Positions 33,229 through 42,947 of a stretch of DNA of 64,000 bases are shown one piece after another. A program made the translations under genes and the position numbers. The stretch is from contig CADCXC010000046.1 in assembly GCA_902806595.1 (NCBI GenBank), positions 124,001-188,000 of the forward strand, read 5' to 3'. Under the pieces are notes generated by a model, which was given only the letters and a program-made list of their open reading frames with translations, ran no database searches and was not told the origin of the DNA. Each line of letters opens with the position of its first letter. The first letter of the stretch is position 1. This DNA comes from Pyrenopolyporus hunteri (taxonomy: Eukaryota; Ascomycota; Sordariomycetes; Xylariales; Hypoxylaceae).

Positions 33229-35184
33229 ATTTAATTAATAAAATCGTTTATTAAAATATAAATAATTTTAAATATAATAATTATAATATATATAACGATT
33301 TAATTAAACGATTTAATTAATTAAATAAAAACGTAATATAAATTATTATATAAAACGTATATATAATTTATTAATATAACGTAATATAATATAATATAAT
33401 ATAATATATAATTAATATAACGTAAAAAATATAACTCGTAAATTTTTACGTAATTAAATTTTTTTTATTAAAAAAAATCGAAATAATATTTTAAAAAAAC
33501 TTCGAATATATTTATTAAATTAAATATTAAAGTTACGTATTTATAAAAAATATTTAAAAATTTATTAAAAATTATTTAATTATTAAAAAAAAATTAATTC
33601 GTTAAATTATAATTTTAAATTATTTTAAATATATATCGTTAATTTTTAAATTTCGAATTATAATTTCGAATATATTAATTTATAATAATTATTTTTTAAA
33701 ATTCGAAAAAAATTAAATAATGTAATTTTTAATTCGATATTTTAATTTATAATTAATTAAAATTTATATAATTAATTATTAATATATTAATAATATTATA
33801 TTCGAAAATATTAATATATTTTTAATCGATTTAATAATTTTACGATTTAAATTATTTTCGTTAATTATATTTATAATATAAACGAAATAAAAATTATAAA
33901 AAATATTAAAAATAATAATATAATATTTAATAAAATTTATAAAAATTATATTATAATTAAAAACGACGGTAATCGTATATAAATATTTATAATAAAATAT
34001 ATTAATAAAAATAATAAAATTTTAAATTTTTTTATTATATTCGTTAAAAAAAACGTATAATAATAATAATTTTTCGATATAAATAACGAAAAATTTAAAA
34101 ATTAATATTTTATTATATTTATTAATAATTAAATAATAATATATAATTTTAAAATAAATTTAAAACGTTTTTATATTTTTAATTAAATTTTCGAATTTTA
34201 ATTAATAATAATTATTAATTATTAACGATTATAATAATTATATAACGATAAATTTTTTTTAAAAATATTTTATTAATAAAATTTACGTTATATTTATTTC
34301 GATATATTTATTTTATATATTATAAATTATCGACGTAAATATATTTTTATTTTTAAAATAAAATTATCGTAAAAAAAATTTTTACGTATAAATTTTATAT
34401 TTTAATAATAATTTTAATAAATTCGAATTTTTTATAATATATTATTTAATTAAAGTTAAAAAATTAATAAAAAAAATATTTTAATCGATTAAAAAATTAT
34501 AAATATATTTTTTAAAAATCGTAATAAACCGTTAAATTATCGATTAATATTTCGAATTTTCGATATAATTACTTCGACGATTTCGAATATAATTTTAAAA
34601 TTTTTAACGTCGAATTTTATAAAAAAAATAATTTTTATAAATTTAAAAATATTTTTAAATTTATTAAATTTATATATTTTAATTAAAAAATTAATTAAAA
34701 TTAACTTAATTTTTACGAAATTTACGACACGATTTTTATTTAAAAAAATTAATAAAATTTTTAACATTTTAAATATAAAAATCGTAATAATAAAAATTCG
34801 AATCGATTTTTTAAAATTAATATTTAAAAAAATAAAATTTAAAAAACGTAAGAAAATTTTATTTAATTTAAATTCGATTTTTATAAATATTAAAACTATT
34901 ATAAAAAAAAAATTAAAAAATTAAATATATCGATTAAAATCGAAAATTTAAAATTAAATTTAAAAATAAAAATTTTATTTAATAAATTAAAAATATAATT
35001 TATTATTTTCGTTTAATTTACGTAATTTTAAATTAATTTAACTTATATTAATTAAATAATTACATATTAAATATATGATAATTATTAACGATACTCGATT
35101 TTTAGAAATGGCCCCCACTAGGGTGGTACGAATAACGGTGGGTTAACTTATAATTTAGTGGCGTATACGCTACAGTCCACTATA

Positions 35185-35520
35185 TTTCAACATTCCCTTA
35201 TTGTATAAGCCGGCCTACAATCTTGATATCTTCACAATGTTGGAAGGCGGGAAGGCCAAGTTAGCTACCGGTAGGTGGGTAGATGGCGATGGCTCTCGCC
35301 AGGAATCAAATCGAACGCATACCTGCCTCCCCTTGCTTCTTACCTTTTATAAGAACTTACGGCTTACTATGTAGGTACCTACCTGAGGTAGGTAGCTAGC
35401 TGCCTAAGGCAAACCTGCATATATTCCTCCAATTTCTGGATAAGCCAACCAATTTCCCAGCAGATGATGGCGGTCTGATATTTACTCTCAACAATACCTT
35501 TCTTGACAGCTCACATCGAG
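35185..35520. other. Intergenic region, HET-gene promoter
   Basis: Normal base composition resumes here. A CCTA/TAGG palindrome lies at 35371-35397, about 125 bp before the HET ATG. Nothing else is seen. Confidence 0.4.
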
Positions 35521-37617
35521 ATGTCGACGGAAGCCTCGGGCACCAGGGCTGATCGTGGCCTATGCCAGCAGTGCAGAATCTTGTTTTCAAGCGAGGGCTT
35601 CTCGCAGCTTCTACGTTCGAATAGATTCAAACACTCGAAGCTTGGGACGTTCCCGGAGAGGCCTGATTGCAGGTTCTGCAGTTACTTATGGAATGAGGAC
35701 TTTATGGGCGGTTCCTCCCAGGTTCTCCGCGTACGCCGTCTGCGAGATCTAATCTACCCTCCATCCGGCGGCGTAAAACTGGGGAATAAACATGATCTTT
35801 TGATGTCTTGCGTGGTTATTACTCGTCCTATACGGGATCAGTATATCACTGGGATGTCCGGCGCCGTGGCGAATCTCGAGCCTCTTACAGTAGACACCGA
35901 ATCGATCCAAACCAAAGGAGTCGATAGGATCTTTATAACAGTAGAATCGGATAAAGGCCGTATCAAGTGGCAGGCGTTTCGACCGTTGAGGCTCGTCGTC
36001 CCTCAAGGTATAATCTCACTCCACATCCTTAAGCGTTTATAAGGTACTCGCACTTCAATTTGAATTCCTGACCGGAGATAATCAGATAGTCCGCTTGCAT
36101 CATTCACCAATTTCCGACCTGTAAAATGGAGTGGCTTAACGACGGACTGGGCGAATGACGTGAAAGCCATGCTCGAACACTGTCGGACGTCACACCCCCA
36201 ATGTCAGCCGTCTGGCCCAACACGACTTCCATCACGGCTTTTACACATCAGCGGGAAGGGAGAGGCTTTTCCCATAGTTCAGCTGCATATAACTGCGGAA
36301 CATGTTCAGGCAGGACAGTATGCCGCGCTGAGCTATTGCTGGGGAGGGCCACAGCTATTGGAGCTGACGAAAAGCAATCTCAACACTCTTAGAGAAAGAG
36401 CCATAGATTACGTTTCGCTCCCGGAAACGCTAAAAGATGCGGTGCGCGTGGTGTATTCGTTGGGATTAAGCTATCTTTGGGTCGACGCTCTGTGCATCAT
36501 ACAAGACGATCCCGAAGACAAGAGACGAGAAATAGGTCAGATGTGTGCCATCTACCAGAATTCCTTCGTCACCATTGCCGCGGCTACATCTAGTTCCGTC
36601 CACGAGAGTTTCCTTAATAACACATCGACGTTCAATATGAAGCACCCTATGTGTACTATTCATGTCGCTCTCGACTCTAAACACAACCAGGATCCCGAAA
36701 GCCTCAGCAGCCTAACCATCGCACCTGTACATGCACATAGAACTGATATCTTCCCTCTTAATAAAAGAGGGTGGACGTTTCAGGAGGCCCTTCTTCCGCG
36801 ACGGCTACTCGTATTTGGGGACCTTGAGCCGTTCGTCCGATGTCGAACCAAGAACGTGATGAAGAAATCTTGGAGTTTCATCGACTACGAGTTATCAGCC
36901 GTGCATCCTCGGCGAGTTATCGACAGTATAGCGAACAGCCAAGCCCACGATAGTGGCTTGATTGTGGATACGAAGGGAGGTGACCTCGAGTATGTTTGGC
37001 GGGAGATAGTAGAGCAGTACACCCTTCGCGAGCTCAGTTTTGCCGAGGACAGGCCGCTCGCTATCAGCGGTGTCATCGATTTTCTCTCGAATACATTTAA
37101 AGACGAGTGCTACTTCGGCGTTTGGAAATCGTGCCCGGTGACTGGGCTATTGTGGAAGGCCGTGGCTCCTGGAGAGCGAACAACTATCCCGGGCATGCCG
37201 ACCTGGTCGTGGATGTCTATCACTGGCGCCGTCGACCTAGACAGTGTCGTCTTTTTCGGCAAGCCGGAGGCATTAGTAGAATGGGGTTCGGATCCTTCGC
37301 GTGCTCGACTACTGATCTCATGCTGTATTCTAAAAGGAGAAGAAGTGCAGAGCGAAGATGAAGATGAAGATGGACGGACTACCCCAGGAATTCTACTCGA
37401 AGGTTGGTCCGACTTTTCCGAAGGTACAGCTGCGTATGACTTCTTACCGGGAAGCGACTCTTACTATCTTGTTCTTGCTCGCGAAACAAACGGGCACTTC
37501 TTGGCCATCGTAGCCGCATGCCAGGGAGACAATGTTTACCACCGGTGTGGACTTGCCGAACTTAACCTCCCGGGCGGCTGGCGATCGAGGCCGCGAGAAC
37601 AGATTATACTCGCATAG
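35521..37617 (+). CDS. HET-domain (heterokaryon incompatibility) protein
   Basis: Exons 35521-36007 and 36086-37617 join in phase through the usual linker (VVPQ then DSPLASFTNFRPV) to 672 residues. The N-terminus has paired cysteines (CQQC at about 16-19, CRFC at about 54-57). The HET domain spans about residues 220-370: YAALSYCWGG, then LWVDALCIIQDDPEDKRREI, MCAIYQNSFVTIAAA and the closing RGWTFQEALLPRRLLVFG. HET proteins act in allorecognition and can trigger cell death after fusion of unlike hyphae. I chose the ATG at 35521; an upstream in-frame TTG is not a start. An acidic patch (EEVQSEDEDEDG) lies near the C-terminus. There is no NLR-type NTPase or repeat domain in this protein. It lies 340 bp from the AT island, a common setting for this fast-evolving family. 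Confidence 0.93.
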
Positions 37618-38578
37618 GACTGACGAAAAGGTCGAGGGGGTGTTACGCTTGAGATCCCTAAACTTCGGAGGAACACCCCGTTGACGCCGTGAGTTGAAAC
37701 CAGGCCTTTCAGTCGGAATTCTTCTCTATGCGAATTATAGGTATCATCCTAGACACCTACCTAGGGGCCCTGGCTACCTTAACTAAGCAGGTATCTCTGT
37801 GGCTAGCTTTATACGATCCCGCGCTATCGTTTCCCACGGGCAACATTTACCGTCGTGGATGAACCCGGCGGTGATTCTCGATGGTGGATTCTTTGGGATG
37901 CGGTGGGAAAGGACCTCAATCAACGCCTAAGTGGGGTTAGGTAAGTGTCTGGGTGACGACTACCGGCGCTAGACCCACTATCGTCGCACTAAACTTCGGC
38001 GTATCACCCCACTAACCAGGTTCCTATCTAGGTACCCGGGTACCTGGGTACCAACCTAAGTGCGCTGTAAACACCTATAATTATAGTGGCTTTCAGCGAT
38101 ACTTGAGTTGGAGACCCGACGCCGAGGCCAATGGCACATACTCACACCTAGGTAGGTACCTGGGTATCTTAACCCCCGCCCCCACCACAAACACTCGGCT
38201 GTATCAATCGGCGTCGTTTGCTTTGAACCCAGGAAACTTCACACTACCACCATCACCTCTCATTAACCGACTCCGTGAATTCTTATTCCACATTGCGTCT
38301 AACGCCTCATTAATCAAGGCGACGCGTTATACTCTGCATAACCTACGTGCGTTCCTAATTTGGTATATAAAAATAGGTACATATGATTAACGCCTTCGGT
38401 ATTTTAGGCATCTTGTATCAAGTCATTCTACCCGCGACGATCTCCGGCGACAGCACGACGGCGACCACGTGGAGTCCATACATGTTTCTCGAAACAGGCA
38501 TCTTTCATTCCCTTCCGGCTCTCATGAAGCCCCCAAAACACATTGTTCTCACGCCGGATCTACTCAGAGAAAAGAGCC
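37618..38578. other. Intergenic region with palindromes
   Basis: CCTA/GGTACC palindromes lie at 38022-38056 and 38149-38168. No gene is supported; a weak frame at 38103-38390 lacks features. Confidence 0.4.
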
Positions 38579-41110
38579 ATGGAATCCAGCCCAGATTTGC
38601 ATCCTAGCCCCTTCGGGCCCGGCGCAGACGCCCACGGTAATGGCCGGTTTAATCCTATCGCAGCATATAACGACCCGTCCTTCTTGAGTAAAATCCTCGG
38701 GACGGAGATCAAAACCATGCCACCGAAGGACATTCGTCGCGAAGCCGAGGAGAGATCAAGCAAGATATTTGAGAGTTACGATACCTTGCACCAAATACTA
38801 GCACGACACGAAGCCACCATTAGGAGGCGTTGGGCGAAGAAGAATAGGCAGCAAAAGCTCAAGGTCGTACTGAGTGCATGGCCCAATATGCCAGCAGTAC
38901 ACCGTCCCGACTTCGACGCCTTCCGCAAGCAGGCCGGCCGAATAACCAACATACGGACGAAATATAAAGAGGATTTCATGTGGCCCCATATCAACCAGGA
39001 CGATCTTTCCCAGCCTAAGACGCTACCGTTGCTGCTGAATGCGCGCGGCCGCCACCATCCCTCTGAGTTCTCAGGCGCAGATTACGCCGCCATGCACTTT
39101 GGCCATGTCACAAAAGTCATCGTGCCCGTATTCCTAAACGAATACACCATGATTCTCGATGGGGCCAGAGATGCCCTGGATTACGGGAGGCTGGTATCGT
39201 GGGATGATCATCCCGAGGCCTTTGAATGGATGCATAGCCGCAAGCAGTATATGCCAGGCGAAGGCCTCCTCGTACTTGAGGCCCAGGAGAAAATCCTAGC
39301 TTTCCTAGTGCAGTGCTGCAAGCTGATACTCCACGACATTCCTGCGAACACCCTAACTACGGACGCCTTCCCCATCCTGCCCGAACCCGCGTTATATCCG
39401 AAAGGCCAGGCCGGCGGATTTAATTACTTGACCCTTATGGCAGCCGAAGCCCCGTACCGGGTCCCCGCAAACATCAACCTTGCCCGCATCGAATCGCTCT
39501 TAGGAGCTAGAAAGTCCGCCGCCGAAGATCATATCTGGGCGCTACGAGAGGACCCAAACTACTTCACCGAGCAACTCCTCGATGCCAGAGAGCATAGGTT
39601 GGAAATCGTAAAGGACGTCGATGGTAACGTGCACCCTTCGCTCAAACCTGGACGCGAGCTCGCCTTTTGGGCTCGGGTTTTAGGTGACGTGCTGCTGAGC
39701 GCGTACATTCAGCTCGAGATCTTTTCTGAGCTCCACCAGCAAGCCAGCGACCTCCAGAACCTCCAAAGGAAATATCATGGTTCAATATCACCTTCGGAAG
39801 CCCTACCTAATGAGTATTTGTTACCAATACTGAGGTTCCGTCATTATGTCGAGCAGGCGGCGAAAGGGCCGCTAGCCAGGTTGAAGACCGGTGCTCCTGC
39901 TTCTCCGCCGTTGCGGAAGTATTTCGTTAGAGTGCCACCAGAAAACAACACATCTCCTCAGGTCGTCGTACGTTCAAAGCCATACGTCAAATCCACCAAA
40001 TTAGAGGAGCATCTGATGTGGCTTCTCAGAACGCTCTGGGAAGACGGCTACGCATTATTCCTTGCTAGCATGCCCCTGGTTCTTGATGAACTTGAAAGAT
40101 TGCTCCAGGTCGAACAAAGCGCCTCAGCCCTCGTATCTGGGCGCATTGCCGCCGAAATTGGTGACCTCTCCATTATTGCCCAGTGCACGAACCAGATCGA
40201 TTTGTTCTTACCCTGGGCACGAAGTTTCGAGACCATAGCTCTGGAGCACGAAGAAGATCTGAACAAAGAATACACGGAGAGAACGAGGCCGTGGGCTAGT
40301 ATGATGAATGCGGTTCAGAACAATAGATTCCCGAAACTTGCAATACTTGCCGACCCTACGGACAAGAAATTCTTCTACCCTGTTGAGAGGCGTCGAAGCA
40401 AGGAGAATGTGCTGGCTCTGCGGCAGGCCGAGAGCAACCTTGACGACTTCTGGGCAGTCATCGACCGGCATATGTATGCCGAGTGTGGAACACTAGACGG
40501 ATCCGCCGTACAACGGTTATTATCTCAGCCTCGCGTCTTGCAGCGTACCCCTGATTGGATCGAGAAATTACCGGTGGCGACCCATAAGCAGGAGCAACAG
40601 CCGGATACTAGGTCTAGCAGTGAGACCTTGTTTAAGCCTCTATCCACTTTGTACTTTGGGCTCACAGCCGACGAGCCTAGGACCTCCGGGGAGAAGCAGA
40701 AGTGTAAAATAAAGACAAGAGGGACACCTCAAGAGCAAGAGATTGAGCAAGAGGTTAAGCAAGTTGGAGACGTGATTAGCGAGGTCGACGCAAATCGTCA
40801 GCCAACCATCTCGGTGGACGCTAGATCTCTCAAGGTATTCCGGACCGTCTTCTTCAACCCAGAAACGACATCGACTCCGGGAGAAATCGCGTGGACCGAA
40901 TTTATACATGCAATGACATCAACAGGATTGTTTTCGGCGGAGAAACTCTACGGATCAGTCTGGCAATTCCAGAGATCGGATGGCCTTGGGAGGATTCAAT
41001 TCCACGAACCACACCCACGGAATAAGATACCGTTTACGATAGCCAGGAGACACGGCAGGCGGCTCAATAGGGCGTTTGGATGGGTTGGGGAAATGTTCAA
41101 ATTGAAGTAA
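38579..41110 (+). CDS. Large conserved fungal protein of unknown function (843 aa)
   Basis: A single exon. I chose the ATG at 38579 (GAGCCATGG, strong context); the longer open frame begins with TTG at 38543. The N-terminal part is helical and charged (EAEERSSKIFESYDTLHQIL, RRRWAKKNRQQKLKVVLSAW) followed by PNMPAVHRPDFDAFRK. The middle is a long helical region. An acidic or Lys-rich stretch at about 710-745 (KCKIKTRGTPQEQEIEQEVK) leads to a conserved-looking C-terminal block with TVFFNPETTSTPGEIAWTEF, STGLFSAEKLYGSVWQF, IQFHEPHPRNKIPF and RRHGRRLNRAFGWVG. I recognise that end (SAEKLYGSVWQF...HEPHP...R..GRRLNRAYGW) as recurring in uncharacterised fungal proteins. No signal peptide or membrane segments. 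The function is unknown. Confidence 0.85.
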   Translation: MESSPDLHPSPFGPGADAHGNGRFNPIAAYNDPSFLSKILGTEIKTMPPKDIRREAEERSSKIFESYDTLHQILARHEATIRRRWAKKNRQQKLKVVLSAWPNMPAVHRPDFDAFRKQAGRITNIRTKYKEDFMWPHINQDDLSQPKTLPLLLNARGRHHPSEFSGADYAAMHFGHVTKVIVPVFLNEYTMILDGARDALDYGRLVSWDDHPEAFEWMHSRKQYMPGEGLLVLEAQEKILAFLVQCCKLILHDIPANTLTTDAFPILPEPALYPKGQAGGFNYLTLMAAEAPYRVPANINLARIESLLGARKSAAEDHIWALREDPNYFTEQLLDAREHRLEIVKDVDGNVHPSLKPGRELAFWARVLGDVLLSAYIQLEIFSELHQQASDLQNLQRKYHGSISPSEALPNEYLLPILRFRHYVEQAAKGPLARLKTGAPASPPLRKYFVRVPPENNTSPQVVVRSKPYVKSTKLEEHLMWLLRTLWEDGYALFLASMPLVLDELERLLQVEQSASALVSGRIAAEIGDLSIIAQCTNQIDLFLPWARSFETIALEHEEDLNKEYTERTRPWASMMNAVQNNRFPKLAILADPTDKKFFYPVERRRSKENVLALRQAESNLDDFWAVIDRHMYAECGTLDGSAVQRLLSQPRVLQRTPDWIEKLPVATHKQEQQPDTRSSSETLFKPLSTLYFGLTADEPRTSGEKQKCKIKTRGTPQEQEIEQEVKQVGDVISEVDANRQPTISVDARSLKVFRTVFFNPETTSTPGEIAWTEFIHAMTSTGLFSAEKLYGSVWQFQRSDGLGRIQFHEPHPRNKIPFTIARRHGRRLNRAFGWVGEMFKLK

Positions 41111-41846
41111 CAGAATTGCTCGCCACGGGGAGAACAGAAGCTATTCTCTACCCAGGTACATAGACCAATGAAAAGCTACTTTTCTACATACCATGCAGTC
41201 CACAGTAGATGTCGCCATGAATCGGCTGGGTTAGGGGACTTATCTGGCCTCGCCTACCTAAGTATTAAGTATATTACCTTTATTCCCGTCTAACCCCCTA
41301 ATATTATTCTTCACCGTGGTCGTGCCCGAAGGAGGTGCCTTTTGTGCGGGGCCGGAGCCGCAACGGGACCGGCAAATACCAAGATCTACAAATCAGTAGT
41401 ATAATATGTCTAATATAAGCATCACTGGGCAATCCATGGTACAATACATTTCAGTCCTCATGGGTGATAACCAGGAGGAATTCCCTTGTAGTCTGAGCCC
41501 ACGTCGACTATTATATAAATGGCCTAGCTAAGTTAGATCTTATCCTTCTTAGGTAACTAAAGTTATTCAAGCAACCAACACAACCCTCTATCGATTCCTT
41601 CATGCGGACATAGCAACCTTTCGTGATCTACGTATAAGCCGACATCGCCTCCGAACTTAAGGTCTTCAATGTCTATTTAAATACTTCAAGATCTTTGACT
41701 ATCGAAATAAGACCTTCATACATTAGGTGTTACATCTACAACCAACGCACAGTTCAGTGTCGAGATAGACCATTGATAAAAGACGATTCTCCACCCGCTG
41801 TGGATGCTAACCTTTGAATCTCCTCACCACTCACGTAGCTTACACA
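41111..41846. other. Intergenic region
   Basis: Spacer of about 0.7 kb with no supported gene; the AsaB-like gene promoter would lie at its right end. Confidence 0.4.
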
Positions 41847-42947
41847 ATGACGACCACAGAAGTCGAAACAGCTCCAGCGGCCGCAGAGTCGCCTAAGGCT
41901 CAGCTTCATGCCGTCTTCAATTATTACTCTTTGCCAACTACTCCACAGGTTGACGACGTCTCCATCGTGAACGGCACCTCGCCTCACATCACATCGTGCC
42001 GTCTTCCCGTGGTTGACCTGCGCGACACTCCCACGCCGTTATCAGGGTACACCCACTCGAGCCATGGCTTCCAAATCCTTCACCAGCCCCTCCCATTCGA
42101 GCCATCCCACGAGACAGTCCACGACCCGGCCTTCCTCGCCTCCCAGTACTACCCCTCCATCACCTCGCTGCTCAAAGCCTCCCTCGGCGCCCGGTCCGTC
42201 GTCGTGATCAACAGCACGCTGCGCGACATCCCCGCGCCGGACCTCGCCAACTTCGACCCGAAGAACCCCCGCGCGCCCCCGGGTAAGTCTATGAGCCCCT
42301 TCTTCATCGCGCACTCGGACTACACGCCCGGGGCCGCGCGCGCCCACCTGCGCGCCATGCGGCCCGACGCCTGGTTCGAGGCGACGGGGACCGGCGACGG
42401 GAGCACGAGCGCCGCGGACCGCGCGCTGTTCCTGCGGCTGCGCGAGGAGGTCATCGCGGCGGAGGACCGCGCGGCGCGCGCCGCGGGCGTCGAGCCCGGC
42501 GAGGCGCACGACGGCAAGGACGGCCATTGGCGCTGGGACGGCAAGGGCTACGAGGGCCCGCGGTACGCCATGTTCAGCGTGTGGCGCCCGTGGGAGCCCG
42601 TCAGGCGCGACCCGCTCGCCGTCATGCTGCGCGGCGCCGGGCCCGACGGGGCCCCGTACGTGCCGCTGCCGCGCGGGTACAGGAACAGGCCGGGCTGCGT
42701 CCCGGAGTATTATAACGAGAACGTGCTGGTGAGGCCGCCGGCGGAGGACAGGGAGCACGTCTGGGGCTACCTGAGCGAGCAGAAGCCGGAGGAGGTGCTC
42801 GCGCTGAAGTTTTACGATAGCGAGGCCCTGAGGTTGGGCGACGGGAGCATCAGGTTGATGTGTCCGCATAGCGCGTTTCGGGTCGAGGGGACGGAGAACG
42901 AACCCGTTCGTCGGAGTTGTGAGTTGAGGGTTTGGTGTATTTGGTGA
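41847..42947 (+). CDS. AsaB/CmcJ-like putative hydroxylase/desaturase (366 aa)
   Basis: A single exon starting at the ATG in CACAATGACG (41847); the longer frame begins with TTG at 41814. The protein shows the layout of the fungal AsaB-like family (related to the 7-alpha-cephem-methoxylase P8 chain CmcJ): an N-terminal FNYYSLPTT, VVVINSTLRD, a central HSDYTPGAARAHLR metal-type region, YAMFSVWRPWEPVRRDPLAV, EYYNENVLVRPP and the C-terminal CPHSAFRVEG...RRSCELRVWCIW. Members act as oxygenase-like tailoring enzymes in secondary metabolism, but no biosynthetic partner is nearby, so the substrate is unknown. The body of the gene (about 42,200-42,800) is extremely GC-rich at third positions, unlike its neighbours. 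The long antisense frame over it is a side effect of that bias. Confidence 0.85.
   Translation: MTTTEVETAPAAAESPKAQLHAVFNYYSLPTTPQVDDVSIVNGTSPHITSCRLPVVDLRDTPTPLSGYTHSSHGFQILHQPLPFEPSHETVHDPAFLASQYYPSITSLLKASLGARSVVVINSTLRDIPAPDLANFDPKNPRAPPGKSMSPFFIAHSDYTPGAARAHLRAMRPDAWFEATGTGDGSTSAADRALFLRLREEVIAAEDRAARAAGVEPGEAHDGKDGHWRWDGKGYEGPRYAMFSVWRPWEPVRRDPLAVMLRGAGPDGAPYVPLPRGYRNRPGCVPEYYNENVLVRPPAEDREHVWGYLSEQKPEEVLALKFYDSEALRLGDGSIRLMCPHSAFRVEGTENEPVRRSCELRVWCIW

Larger units (their letters stand above)
31985..35090. other. Extreme AT island with cytosine nearly confined to CpG
   Basis: Over about 3.1 kb the DNA is almost only A and T, with abrupt edges. Nearly all surviving C and G bases fall in CG dinucleotides; CpA, CpT, CpC and TpG are nearly absent apart from a few (for example near 34704, 34736, 34896) and the block at 32585-32900. 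Loss of C outside CpG on both strands is what an exhausted RIP-like process would leave if it spares CpG. No promoter or coding sequence is recognisable. Confidence 0.9.
31885..35184. mobile_element. Candidate RIP-destroyed DNA transposon (AT island between inverted repeats)
   Basis: The left end starts TATAGTAAATTACGGCGCGT at 31885. The right end, read inward on the minus strand from 35184, starts TATAGTGGACTGTAGCGTAT. Over 31 positions they match at about 21, and eight of ten differences are transitions, as expected from C-to-T decay. Both ends carry TA next to AGT, fitting a Tc1/mariner-like TA target. They lie 60-80 bp outside the AT-rich core (about 31,985-35,090), which holds no intact gene; one open frame at 34537-34767 (minus) is just a chance frame in low-complexity DNA. 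Each end is partly palindromic by itself, which weakens the case. Confidence 0.5.

Noticed and set aside
34537..34767. A 76-residue minus frame inside the AT island
   Set aside because: Lys/Ile/Asn/Phe-rich low-complexity translation of AT-rich DNA; no motif survives.
31985..35090. The AT island as a centromere or mitochondrial insert
   Set aside because: It is far shorter than ascomycete regional centromeres, and no mitochondrial gene or tRNA pattern is visible.
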